A program made the translations under genes and the position numbers. From assembly GCA_021432635.1 (NCBI GenBank), contig MU270018.1, positions 1,118,796 through 1,182,795 of the forward strand: 64,000 nt of DNA, written 5' to 3'. The stretch is from Thozetella sp. PMI_491. Its lineage: Eukaryota; Ascomycota; Sordariomycetes; Chaetosphaeriales; Chaetosphaeriaceae. The notes under the pieces were generated by a model. It had not been told where the DNA came from, did no database searches, and saw only the letters and a program-made list of their open reading frames with translations. Positions 47,538 through 60,100 of the stretch are shown here, in pieces; the stretch's first letter is position 1; each line of letters begins with the position of its first letter.

Positions 47538-50500
47538 AGGAGCCATATGCCGTAGCAACACTCCCCCCTCCATCCCCTCCCCCCCCAAAGTGCAGACGCC
47601 ACACGCAATATTCGAGGGAACAAAAGAAAGCCGAGAGCGCTCCCTCCTCCCCTCCCGCCAAGCTGCTGGGCGAGGGAGCTACGGTTAGACAAGAACAAGA
47701 AGCTCTCATGACGGGGTGATGTCGATGCAATTTCCTTGCACCCGAACGACTCAACCGAAGGGGCAATCAACCCACCCTGCGTGGCTTATCAAAAGGCACA
47801 TCTAGTGGAGCGACTCTGAGTGCATCATGCAAGTGGTAACTTCGGCTGCACCTTCAATCGCTCATCCCGTCATTTGGGTGGACGTGGAGATCATGCCCGG
47901 TAAGTGTGTTTGCAGGAGCGGGCATGCGGGCTGCAAGGGGCATCACACAAAACACCTGCGGTGGTGGTGGCATACTCTGTGGGGGAGGGTCAGGATAGGC
48001 GGTTAGACTAAGCGGACGATTCATTGTGGTGGGACGGCTGCATAGAGGCATACGCATAATACAAAACAGTGTACACAAGGGAGGGGAAGCGAAAGTGGCC
48101 CATCGTTCCTCTACAGTGGCTGCCGTGATGAACATGCCCAACCAGCAAAAGCCGTGCAACCATCCTTTAGCTGTGAAAGAGGGAGGGCAGCGGCAGACTA
48201 TAAGCCAGTCGCCTTGCGATCCCTTTCGCAGACGGCTCGTTACTTGGGCCTAGAACCAGTAAATACTAAACGCACTTCGGTTCCCTAGAATGACTGCCAG
48301 GCTGGCATTTCCTGCGGCCAAAGACCGTTGGACACGGTCCAGCGAGCGAGGAGGGGTTACCTGCAGGGGAAAGTGCTATCGTGGCAGCGCGGGTGCTGCC
48401 AACAGCGCTGACATGGTCGCGATCCGTAGGGAACGGGGGGCAACACGTGTGATGGTAGCACTTGCCGAAGAACAGGGGACTCAGGCCAATATCGCGCGAC
48501 GCGGGTCAAGGACGGGATGGATTCCGGGGATCCATCGCCCTCGAGTCCCCTTCCACAACGCCCCGGCCTTTCGCCTCGTGCTGGGTGAGTTGCTGCTGCT
48601 GCTGCTGTGGTCGAAGTTTCCGGGGATGCCCCGCGCGCCCCATCCCTGGGATTTCTGGACAGGGTCTTTATCCTGTTTACCAGAGATTGGACCGAAGCAC
48701 ACCATCTCTCCATCTCTCTACCCTGGGGCCAGCATCGCTGAGAGGGCAAGTGCCTAAAAAGAGGGTGTGCTCGCGGGGGTATTGCGCTGGCTAAATTGCC
48801 ACGTCGACCCGGACGGGGACGCACCGGGGCCCAATGCATGCTGGACGATAACTCCGGGGCTACGGTTGGATGGAAGCCTTCGATTCGCGGCGCATTCCAT
48901 CCCAATGCTTCTTCTGCCCAGAGACGGGGCCAAAAGCGTCGAGACCTGGTCTCATCCCGCCCTTGTGCTATCTAATCACCAACCCGTCCCTCCGTCCCAT
49001 CTCCCCCGGGGATAGCCAGCCAGACACAAGGGATGTTCCTCGCCTGTCATTCCAGCCAGACCCCGCATATTAGAAACCACCCCGTTGCAGAGATCGCGAG
49101 AGCTCTTTCCCGGTGGCCGCTCGCCCGAGGACGATGGCGTTTGAATGGCCTGGTCGGCCTCTGATGGCAAAAGACGGTGAGAGCAGACACGTTTCGAGGC
49201 CTGCAGTCACCCGAGAATGCTGTACGATCCACAACGAGACTATCTGAGGTTTGCACATAAGACTTCGGGCGGTCGTCCAGTACAGACTTGGTTAGGCCGC
49301 CAATGACCTAGGTAGGGACGGGACCGTCCATGCTCCCCGAGAGAAGCCTTTTTTCATTCGGGGTGGCTCCGTGTGCATTCATAGGCCGGGATAGAAGCAC
49401 AGGCCAAAGAAAAGTTTCTTGTGGTCAGCACGGATGCTCCTCTGAAGCTTCTCTGTCGTCCATCCATCGATCCTAAGGTTCCCACATCCATATAGGGCCT
49501 AGACTAGGTCTCTTTTGGGGTCGACCCAAGTGTGCCGTGTCTTAGTCTGGTTGGTTGCGTGCGGGTGCCTTGCATGTATGCTGACGAACGCTGCCCAAAG
49601 CGTGATGGTGTGTGGGACGGCCGGCGGTGAGGTGGTGGAAGGGCATCGGGGACAACCAACTGGACCAGCCGCGGATCGCAGCGAGGAAACAAAGAAATGG
49701 TGTGTGTCTTGCTCCTCCGGCTCATGGCTGGGGTGCTGGGGAGAATAATTACCGCAGCATAAGCGAAGAAGAAACGACGATAAGGGGCAGAGTCCAAGTT
49801 TCCTCCCTGTGCCATTCGTAGGGCCGTCGCTGCTCCTCCGTAGCTCCCTAGTACGAACTAGGTGTAGATGGCACCAAACAGACAAGTCGACTTGTCGACG
49901 TCCCGAAGTGGCCAATACCACCCATGCATTAGGTACAGTATATGCATGCATGCCCGGGCTCGGTCCGCCAGGTGGCCATGGTGCTCCATGGTGGCATAGA
50001 TTTTTTTTTTTCTGAACAGCAGGCCCCTGGGGCCCCCGTCGACTATCATTTTGATGCTTCCTTTCCGACAGACCACGTCGGTACCTGTCTGTCGGGCGTG
50101 CAGTTCCGATGAACATGGAGGGAGGTGGCACGCTCTGGGTGGTCCAGACGCGAACCTAGCTGCATATATTGATTGCATGGCGGAAGAAAAGGAAGAAGAA
50201 ACGAAGGGGAGAAAAAATGATTCCTGCAGCTTAGCCCGCCAGGGTGCAAGGGGGGGAGGTACAGTACCTAGGTAGATAGCATTTTGTGCCATATCCCCCA
50301 CTGCCAGATTAGGTTGGAAGGGGCGGAAGGGAGACATGAGCCTATACCTTACCCCTCGATCGTGGGCTATTCGGCCTCGCGTGGAGGGGGAAGGAGGGAC
50401 AACAAAAAGATGGGGCCGAATTCCATGTCTCACAGACCGCAGGAGCCATGGTCCCCGAGTGATGGGTCTGCATTCCACTCGGGAGAGAGGCCACAAGGGC

Positions 50501-51082
50501 AAAACAATTATATCTTATAGACCGCTGCTCTCTCGTTCGCATGTCGGGCTCTCCCCTCCTACTTGTGATCTCCATATCTCTTGCCTTGCCGCCGCCGCTC
50601 CTGCTTGAATGTGTTTTGGCTTGTGATACCACCGCGCCAGCAGCCAGCAGCAGCAACCTTCTTTTCTCGAGCCTCCCACGCCTGCCTTGCTTGGCTCTGC
50701 GTCATTCACTCCCTCATTTTTCACTCCTCTTTGGTTTGAGCACTAGCCACTAGCTTCCTAGTCTGTCCTTTCTTGCCAAAGGTCGCCTCGGCGAATTCCA
50801 AAGCTTGCTGCCGCCACGGTCGTCAACGCTCCCTATCCGCTACCCTAGCGTCCCTAGCAGCCGTCCTTCTCCTCCTCTCCGCTTGCCGGCGTCGAGAAGC
50901 ATCATCAGGTCATCTCAGCAGCTGGGGTCTCTATTTCTGTCCTTCTGTCCTGAGCTGCCGCTTGGACCGACATCTATTCAAACTAACAGGCCGCCGTTCC
51001 TTGCGGACCCAAGGCGCAGAGCCAATCGTCCAGCCGAGAGCCTCCCGGTGCCCCATTTAGGTGTGCCACCCAGACCGGCGCC
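47538..51082. other. Intergenic stretch upstream of the TBC gene
   Basis: This 3.5-kb gap separates tandem + strand genes. The first part should contain the Ank-dilute 3' end. The last ~500 bp (from about 50530) are C/T-rich and probably form the TBC gene's promoter and long leader. A CTG trinucleotide run lies at 48591-48607. Frames of up to about 200 codons exist on both strands but show no domain. I see no gene. Confidence 0.55.
48591..48607. repeat. Short (TGC)n/(CTG)n run
   Basis: A run of more than five TGC units in non-coding DNA. Simple-sequence repeat. Confidence 0.8.
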
Positions 51083-54000
51083 ATGGCGCCCCAGAAATTC
51101 GCCAGCGTCCGGTACAAGACCAGACCGGTCGCTCGGATCGCCCCTTTTCGTGATGACACCAGCCTGGTCGCGCTACGATACGAGCAGACCAAGCAGGCCG
51201 AGCCCCCGATTCCGTTACCTCCCAGGAATCCGCGTCGAGGGTCGACGCGTCCGGTTTCCACGCTCACGTCGTCGACCGGGTCCAGTCCTATCGTCATCAC
51301 TCCTCCGCCTTTCCCTCCCCCTCCCCAGGAAGAGCATCCTTTCTTTCGCACTCAGAGCGTGTCGGGCAGCACCAACGACGAGTGGAAGAGGGATTCGGGT
51401 CTTGCACCAACCGCATCATCAGTCACGATCCACGAGGAGTACGACGAAGAGACCGAGTTCTGCAAGCTTGTCGACGAGCCCGAGATTGAGGCGCCGTCTC
51501 TCTTCTCGGACGAACAGAGCGTGAGAGAAGCATCACCAACCCCTCGTGGGTCCGCATCTCCTCCCTCCATACCGCTGAGGCTCTTCACAATGCCGCTGCG
51601 GCCGCCTACGCCCGACACGCCGATTGAGTCGCCGGTCGGCTCGCGAAGCGAATTGCCGTCGCCCGTTTCGGATGCCCCAACCTCGCCGTCGCGCGCTACG
51701 TCATTCACCAAAAAACTCGGAAAGACATTCAGCATGCGGACCGGGCAAACGAAACGTTTGCGGAAGAAAAGTCTTAGCGATGATGGAGCTCCGTCCCTGG
51801 AGGGCACTCCCGCGCGGGGCTCGCTAAAGAACCCCAAGACTTCACCCCCACGCCACCAGTCCTCTGAACCCGAAGACAAAGGGGAAAGGGTGTCCATCTC
51901 ATCATCCCTGTCACCCGAATGCAACTTCACCCCGATCACCACCCACATCCCAGCTGACAGCCTTTTCGACGACTTCAGCACCCTCTCCTTCTCCAAGAGA
52001 GGGAGTGTGATGTTCGGTGGAAAGCGCGCGCTCAACCGAAATGCTCCCTCGCCTCTGAACCTCAGCCTAATGACCATGGAGGTCGCTGAAATTGACGAGA
52101 AAGCCGCCGGGGTGCCGACTCCGTCCCCAACCACGGGCATTTCGACCGTACCCGCACCCGCTCTAGCCCCTGTCCCTGCGCTCCCGACACCACCCATGAC
52201 CGCATCCGAAAAACACCTGGGAGACGCAGTCGATAGAAACACGACATCCAAGGTGGCCGAGCCCACCACCCCTAATGAACCCATGCCGCCTGCATCGCCC
52301 ACGCCCCCTAGCATCCGCGTCTTGTCCGCAGATGTAGAGAGGGATTCGCAAAAGGTGAGGTCGCTCTATGAGTTCGGAGAAGGCGTGAATTGGCAGGATG
52401 GGGCGCCGGGCTTATCACTTGGCGAGCGCCTCGAGCCCACGGAAGAGGTCCCATCAGATGAGGAAGAGAACGTTGTGTATGGTTTCCTAGACTCTCCGGC
52501 CCGAAGGTTCCCGGCCTATGCTGACAATCCCGTCTCTGCTTCCAGTTCTTCCTCCGATCGCCCTTCAAACGATCAGCTTACGCCTATGCCAGCTTCAAAC
52601 ACGCCCAGATCAGCCAGCTCATTGTCACTGCAACGAGATAGCCAGCGAGGCGAGCATGAACTCGCTGGGGGGTTTGAGGACTGGGAGGATGTAGAAGGGG
52701 CCGATGTGGACCGATATGGCTTTATCAGACAAACGAGACCGGCCTCGAGCGCAGAATCGCCCGAGAAGCCCTCTCAGTTTTCGCCTAGGAGGAGGAGGAA
52801 TATGTTGACGAGTCGCCCTGATTCTTCATATTCTAGTTCACCGCATCCGCCAATGCGTGGAGTCGGGCGGAAGATTTCCACTCGATCGCTCAACACACAT
52901 ACATCGGAATTTTCTACAGCGTCGCGACGGTCAACACGGTCTTCGATCCGGTCTGCGGCAAACCACCTCCCCCACAACCGGGACAGGAGGTGGATGGACG
53001 AGGCCGGAGACATGCTTACTATGCACCCCGGACTCACAGACATTGCCGAGGATCAGGACTCGAGTAGGATTGCTGAGTCATTGAAGCATAAGGAGTGGGA
53101 GAGGTCTGAGAAGTGGAGGAAGATGGCCAAGGTGGTCAAGAACGGCGCCGAGGGGGCGGCCAGCGAATTTGAGTTCGACACCAAGAATCCGAAACTGATC
53201 GAGCGCACCTGGAAGGGCATTCCCGACTGCTGGCGCGGTGCGGCGTGGCACTCATTTCTCGCCGCGAGCGCAAAAGCATGGAAGAGCCAGGAGACACACG
53301 AGCAACTCGTGGCTGAGTTTCATCGCCTCCAGGACATCGGCTCGCCCGACGACGTGCAGATTGACCTGGATGTGCCCAGGACGATCAATAGGCACATTAT
53401 GTTCCGCAGAAGATACCGAGGCGGGCAGCGGCTCCTCTTCAGGGTCCTCCACGCCATCTCGCTGTACTATCCCGAGACTGGGTATGTGCAAGGCATGGCG
53501 TCCTTGGCCGCTACCCTCCTCTGCTACTATGACGAAGAGAGATGCTTTGTCATGATGGTGCGTATGTGGAAGTACCGTGGCCTCGAGCGACTCTATCAGC
53601 CCGGCTTCGCTGGCCTGATGGATACCCTCAAGGACTTCGAGAAGAACTGGCTAGGGGATAAGGACGTAGCCAGCAAGCTCGTATGTTCAACTCAACTCAC
53701 CGCGCCTCACCTCCTACATCATCTCTAGAGCACCCTACTAACACGGAACGCTAGTCTGAACTCGCCATCGATCCCACGGCCTATGGCACGCGATGGTATC
53801 TCACACTGTTCAACCTCTCTATCCCGTTTCCAGCACAGCTACGCGTCTGGGATGTATTCATGCTCCTAGGCGATTGCCCCCCGGAGCCTTCGCTCTCAGT
53901 CCCCTCGCCACCCGAGGCATCCGAGGGCAAGACGAGTACACCGCCTCCGTCGCCTCATCACGGCATAGATATCCTGCATGCCACAAGCGCGGCCCTTATT

Positions 54001-54162
54001 CACGCACTGCGTGACGTCCTCCTGGACTCTGACTTTGAAAACGCCATGAAAGCTCTGACTTCGTGGGTTCCGGTTAAGGACGAGGAACTACTGATGAAAG
54101 TTACGAGGGCCGAGTGGAAGCAGCACCAAGGCACGGGTAACGGCAAGAAGTCCAGGGCTTAG
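51083..54162 (+). CDS. TBC-domain Rab GTPase-activating protein
   Basis: Exons 51083-53680 and 53755-54162, across a 74-bp intron, encode 1001 residues; the start sits in CGCCATGGC. The first ~700 residues are low-complexity, rich in Ser, Pro and Thr with scattered acidic blocks, and probably disordered with many phosphorylation sites. The TBC domain begins at GIPDCWRGAAWHSFL (about 711) and runs to about 960. Both catalytic fingers are present: Arg766 in IDLDVPR and Gln803 in GYVQG. An active Rab GAP that speeds GTP hydrolysis on a membrane-traffic Rab is therefore expected. The intron interrupts the domain after DVASKL, and the second exon supplies YGTRWYLTLFNLSIPF and RVWDVFMLLGD, the usual C-terminal TBC blocks. 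Target Rab and exact orthologue (Gyp or Msb type) are not clear to me. Confidence 0.92.
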
Positions 54163-57100
54163 GAACCCAGGCGGCCGGCGCTCCGTATCCCGTCGTGGCT
54201 GCTGCAGAGGACGCCCGGGTTGGCGGGCGAGAAACAGGACCTGTTCCCTTTGTAGCATCGATTCCATTTGTCACATGGCTATGGCCCATTGATTACGGAC
54301 GGAACATGCACGCGCAGGGCCCTGGTCAGGGCAGCAGGACTGGGACGCAAACGAAAATACCCTTGCTCTTTTATGATTTGCCTGTTTTTATTTTTCAGCG
54401 AAATACCCCGGGTTTGATGGGATTGCCCACGGCGTGGCGACGCAGGGCGTGGGTTTGCTTGACTTCATTTCGGTCATCGTTACCCTTATTTAACCCCCAC
54501 GCGCCTTGAGCAGGCACCATTCCCTTTGTCAGCTAATGAGATTCGGTCCTGGATTGAGTGCCTAGGGAGACTGGCGTCCCCTCGCTCTCCAGGGTTGGTG
54601 GTTTTGGCACGGGGCTGTCAGATGGAATAGGTGAAGAGCATACGCTATCCACAAGCTTACTCCTTGTCCGTGTTTTTATACTTGATACCGCCCTTTCGTT
54701 TCGAGAATGCCCTAGAGCACTTGCCCCCTCTCTGGAGTCGATGGAGAAGAGTGAATGCTCGGGCAAGAGGCGAGTTGCGTTTTTGATGGCCTTGGCAGGT
54801 GTCAGTCCTGTGGGCAACTTCGCCCCTGGCTACATATTGTTTACCTAGATCAGCAACGTATTAGACACTACAGCTACTACTAGCCAAGGATGGACCCGCA
54901 CAGCTAGCCTCCATACCGGTAATATATATAATTGATAATTCTCGAGTGAGCTACAATGGCGTACATACCTGCGGGTTGTCCGAATGCGTGCGTTCCTTGA
55001 TCGTGATGTGTTCTCTAGGAGGTACGGCTTCAGCCCTTGGCCCCCTGGCGTGCCTTGAAGAAGCTACTCTCTCAATCTGCAATATCTAATCCTATCGCTA
55101 GTGGTAATTGCGACGCATCCTTGTTCTGAGCCACCGAGATTGGCCTGCAAACCGGAGCTCTGTATCCTCCTTCCTCCAGAAGGAAATAGTTACCTCATTC
55201 TCCAAGATGCCCTGAAATCGGCGTCAGAGCTAGGGATGTAAGTGCTACGCAGGGCCACATGGGAGTCGGTAGGCATGTTCAAGATTGAGGCATGCATCCA
55301 CGAGAGCCTGTCACAGAGGTATAAACGCGGCACACCATGCTCGACTATCACTTCAGCTCTAGTGCTCGTAGGCGTAGAAACAGAAACGTCTTACATCTGC
55401 ACCAGTAAATCTACGGTACAAGCTTCATCTACGGCTACGCCTACGGCGGTATTCTTCAGGAGATAGCCCAAAAGCATAGTATGCGTCCCGAGGCTGCCTC
55501 TACACCTGAGCTATATCACCCCTTTCTTCTGCCTCAAGGCAGGAGTCGCCGGCGCCGCTGCCGATGCTTCTTCCGCCAGGGATTATGCCTAAGGTGTAAG
55601 AAGATGAGAAGCAGTACAGAGCAAATGTCTAGTTGCTGCCTTGCTGTACCAATCTTGGGCGGCCCGGCGTGGCTCGATTGAGACATCACTCCGACATGGC
55701 ACATCTGTAGAGCGGCGAGGGATGGACGCCACTCCGCCATCAGCGCGGAGCTGTAAAGAAAAGGACAAGCTGCATCTACGCAGGGGGACACACGCGCGCC
55801 GATGCAACCAGTCAATTTTCTCCCTGCGCGTGCACGCAGAGAAGGCCTGCAGGTTTGCTGCAAGACCATGCAGACAAAGGACGTTGCCTCGTCGTACACA
55901 CCTAACCCGCCCCCTTTTTTGGTTCCTTTTCCCGACATGATAAGATAGCAGCAGCATAATATCCATGGTACGCGTTAGGGAAACTACGGGGTGCGTCTAC
56001 CAGCCAAGTCCTCCGTGAGCGTCGCAGCTGTGCATGCGGTGTAGCCCGTGATGCCGAGGCTGCGATGCTGCTGTGCGCCGCCGAAACGCATCCTTCGGGC
56101 CCCCAACGGGCGAGGCATCGACCATGGCCATGTGATAGCTCCCAGGCCGCCGGCAGCAAGCGTAGAATGGATAAAGCTGCGCAAAATGTCGCTCGGAATC
56201 CCGATGCTTGAGCGTCTTATCTGGGCATCAAACATTCTGCCGCTCATCGAGCCCCTATTCTGGCTGTTTACGGTGAACGCGGCGCGTGTCCGCCCGCCCC
56301 CCTGCGCATCGATCGAGAGCAGGCCGGCGGCAATCAGGCATCGGCTGTGCTGACCGAGTACTAGACCCTTCCCGCTGGATGATTCGACCGTCGCAGCTTT
56401 GGTTGCGACAGGGCGTCTCATCGACGTTGCGCTTCGGCCGAAGACACGTCGCCTCGACGCCGGGAGACGAAGCGCGGCCGGTGATGCAAGCGAGCATCAG
56501 CGACCGCGCGCGTCCCATCCAATCCCGCCTCTGCCAGGTTGTTTTGTCACACCCTGTATCTTCTACGCGGACCCCTGTGCAGCAACTGGCAGCGACGCGT
56601 CGGAATGGTGCCGGCATAGCTACCGGCCGGGCGTGATGCCCACGGGTAACTGGTGGACCACTCTTTGTTGGGCTTTGGATGTCATCAACTTCCTTCGGCG
56701 ACACCAAAGTAGCCCCGGCGAACATATCCCGCGCCGGCGAGCTTCGGATAGCTGATAGGCAGCTAAAGCCAGGGCAGGGGCCGCCCAAAAGGAGCAAAGC
56801 ATAGAGTATCAATGCAGCACAGGGACGACAATGGCAGCCGGGGGCCAAAAGCGATCGAGGCGACATCGTGCGCGCCACACGAGAAGCGACGCTATACTCC
56901 GCTGGGCAATAGCCATGTATAATTATCTCGATACCGTGTCTGAGCTCGGATGGTTCTCGTCCCGCAGAAGCCTGCCGCGAAGTGATATCATGGCCAATTT
57001 CTGAGTTGCATATGCTCCCCTGGGCGAGCCAAGTTGGGACAGGCGGATATAGCCTTGTACCACACCTTCGTCCCGCGGGCGATATAGTGACCGGCCCCAA

Positions 57101-60100
57101 AGCGTCGCTGTCCGGCGCTTAACCTATGGGGAGGTGACATTCATGAGTAGCCCAAAATAGACGCAGCCGAGAGAAGCGAAGGGCCCTTTCGCCTACATGC
57201 CCTCTTTCTAGCGCCTGCCTCTGGTACAGTCGCGTCACTGGCTAGCTCGGAAGCACGGATCTCTTGCTTGGAAGATATCGATACAATGGGTGGGCTAGGC
57301 AGACCTCGTGGAGACGTGTTAACCCATAGGACAGGCGCCTCGCCCGCGTCCTCGACGGCAGCAGCCATGCCAGCGTGCAGTCTATCTGGTGCTGGGGATC
57401 TGCGCTACTGCTAATTAAGGTTATATCGACTGCCACACCAAGGCCCAATTCGCTTCTCACGAGGGCAGTGAGGCGGGGGCACAGCGTTGGGTTCCTGGAC
57501 GACAACAGGCCAAATCGGGTAGGCCATGGCAGTAACGGCAGCAAAAGGCCAAAGCTAGGCGCTTGCTCAGGCACCGACCCAGGTCCTCCGTGCGCGCGAA
57601 GGTAACCTTCGGCATTGGAGCACAGCTTCCCGCGGCCGGCAGATTTGGTTGGCAGAGAGGCGCTAATGAGTGAGCGAACCAAGGTGAGATTCCTCTCGGT
57701 GAGCCTGCGGCAGACCAGGAGGCGCAGCTGCAACGCCGAACAGCCGAGCGAGAGGGAGGTTTGGTTGCATACATGGTGCCACTGACAGGACTCAAAGCGG
57801 TAAACGGCGACGAAAGCTCACATTTGGGTGTCAACCCTAACCCGGGAGGATCGAGGCATCGGCGGAACACACGGGAGACCTGGCGCGGGCTTATGGTTAA
57901 AAATAATCCGGCGTTGCACCAGGCGGGATCCTTTCCGTAGTGAGCGGAGCGGAAAGGGAAGCAACGGAGGGGACGCACATCCAACCCCCCCCCAATGGTC
58001 TCAGGAAACTTGGCCTGGAGGGATGTGGTTCACCTTGTTGGTGGACACACTATTGGTTGACAGCCAACTGGTCAGCTAAAGGAGTCGTCTAGGGCTCTTC
58101 ATGACCGCCGTCCCAGACTTTCGATTTCGTCTTGCCCCCGAGGAGGACAAAGAGTGTGCGGGCTCTCGCCTAACGCGAGTGTGTGTCGCGGCTGCAAGTC
58201 ATATTGCGTCTTTACTATACCCAGCTCGATCGAACGAGATGAAAATGGAGCGGTAGCCAGCTTCTGGGCCGTACAGTGAACGAATACTGTACAGCAAAGT
58301 AGACTGGTAGTCAATTTCTCCCGTAGCGCTTGCTCAGAAGTATTCTCCCGGATTCCTATTTTGGATGAACCGCACCACTTTGACCGCCTCACCTGCTGCT
58401 GGCTTCACTTGCGATGCGCATCGCTTCTGCGAGATCCATAGTGGGTTCACTCCCGATCCCAGAAGTGAGCCTCCTCAAGTCTTGGCAACGGCATGGACCA
58501 AGAAACGCATTAGGGCGGAACCGCTGGTGGCTTGCGGCTCTAGATGTTGGCTTGGTCTGCTGTCGGCGAGAAGGCATAATGATGCTGCGCTTGCTGGTTC
58601 TCGTAAGAGTGGCCTGTGCAAGGACCCTCGGCGCCGAGGCGATGCCCTCCCCGAACGACGACGTGGAGAAGATCAGAGCCGGGGATCTCGGCGTGCCCAA
58701 AGCGGGCGATTGGCACGAGGGAGCGGCATGACACACGATTGCAAATCTTTGGTCACTCCCGCACCGCGGGTGAGCCGGTTTGCTCTCGGGGATCACATCG
58801 GATGACAAAGGCCAAAGCATGATGGGGCTCGCGGGACGCTGGTGGTCGCTCCGTCCGACCAGGGTTCACTTGATTCCCGTGCCGTCGCGCCTGAGGTCGG
58901 GCCGCTAGATTGCTGGCTGGCTCGACGTGCCCCTTCTGGAACAACCAGCCGCCTCGCTCTGGGCCGCCTGGCAAGCGCAACGGCGATCAGATCTGCTTCT
59001 TTTTTGGAATTGCGCGTCCCGCCCAACTCCGCTCGTGTCTTAAGCGCTGCGGCATCCTTTCTAGTTCATAATCCTGCTCGCTAAGATGAAACGGCAGCCC
59101 AACAGCCGGAAGCCTTTGGTTCAGAGCCAATTGCATCGTCATAATGTAACTCTAGGTAGCTTCAGGATCCTGCCGGTAATCAGCTGGGTGGTCGTGACTG
59201 GGTATCCGGCTTGGCTGGTCTTCTCCAGCCAAAGCGCAGAGGTAGCCGGGTACGAGCCCGGTCATGTCAGAGCCCCTCGGCCGAGATGCAAAAAGATTGG
59301 CTTATGGCCGCCGAAACAGAAGCTCGATTGCTGCAGATGCAGCGCGACTTGCAGATGAGAGGATGAGGGGGCCTTCGCGGCAGTCATCAGCTGTTACGGA
59401 GGGTGGCATCGTTCATTGTCTGGCCCGGTTGAGGGAGGGCTGTGTGCGGCGGATCGAGGCATGAGCCATCCCGAATTCGGGTCGTTGTGATCAGTCGTTT
59501 TGCGACAGAGACCTGCACCCGGTACGAAGGGTCCAAACATGGCGGGGCGGCGCCCAATGTCTGCTTAGGGCTCGACGAGACGTGCGTTCTGTCTGACCTG
59601 TCGTTGGCGGCTCTCCTCTTGGACGCCGGAGGACAGACCCCCGATCCGTAGGTGATCGTCCGATGCGAACGCCTTCATTCCGCCAGCCCGGACCCAACTA
59701 CCGGACGGAGTTGCACTTCGCGCGACAACAGCGAGAGAAGCATCGGGCGGGGTCAGCGAGCTCGAGCCTCGCGGCCGTTTAGCAGGCCAGGCCGGGCCGC
59801 CCCCAACGGAAGCGGAATTCGCAACCCCATCATGGAGCGGCTGAGCACAGACGCGATCTGCCGCCTATCAAAGAGGGTACAGCGCCAGACAGGCGACATG
59901 GTGGCTTCCTTGCCGAGCGCCACATCCCATTCAACAGTGCCGGAGCGCGGGTTGCACAAGTTGGGGGAGGGGGAGGGGAAAGGCGGCAGGAGGAATCGAC
60001 GCACCTCTGCAGCCTCGATCAGGTGCGCAGCCCCGACTCTGCCGGCGTGTGTCCGCGTGTGTGTGCGTGCGTATGGGTTGTGCTTATACAAGGGTGTGTA

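Noticed and set aside
56255-57100. Minus-strand frame of 281 codons
   Set aside because: Coding is not supported by any motif or family resemblance; the plus strand in the same place is equally open. It is mentioned only as something to test with transcripts.
59246-59261. Palindrome CCGGGTACGAGCCCGG resembling a tRNA T-arm
   Set aside because: The loop lacks the TTC of the T-loop (it reads TAC), and no A box, acceptor stem or D-arm is found at the right spacing.
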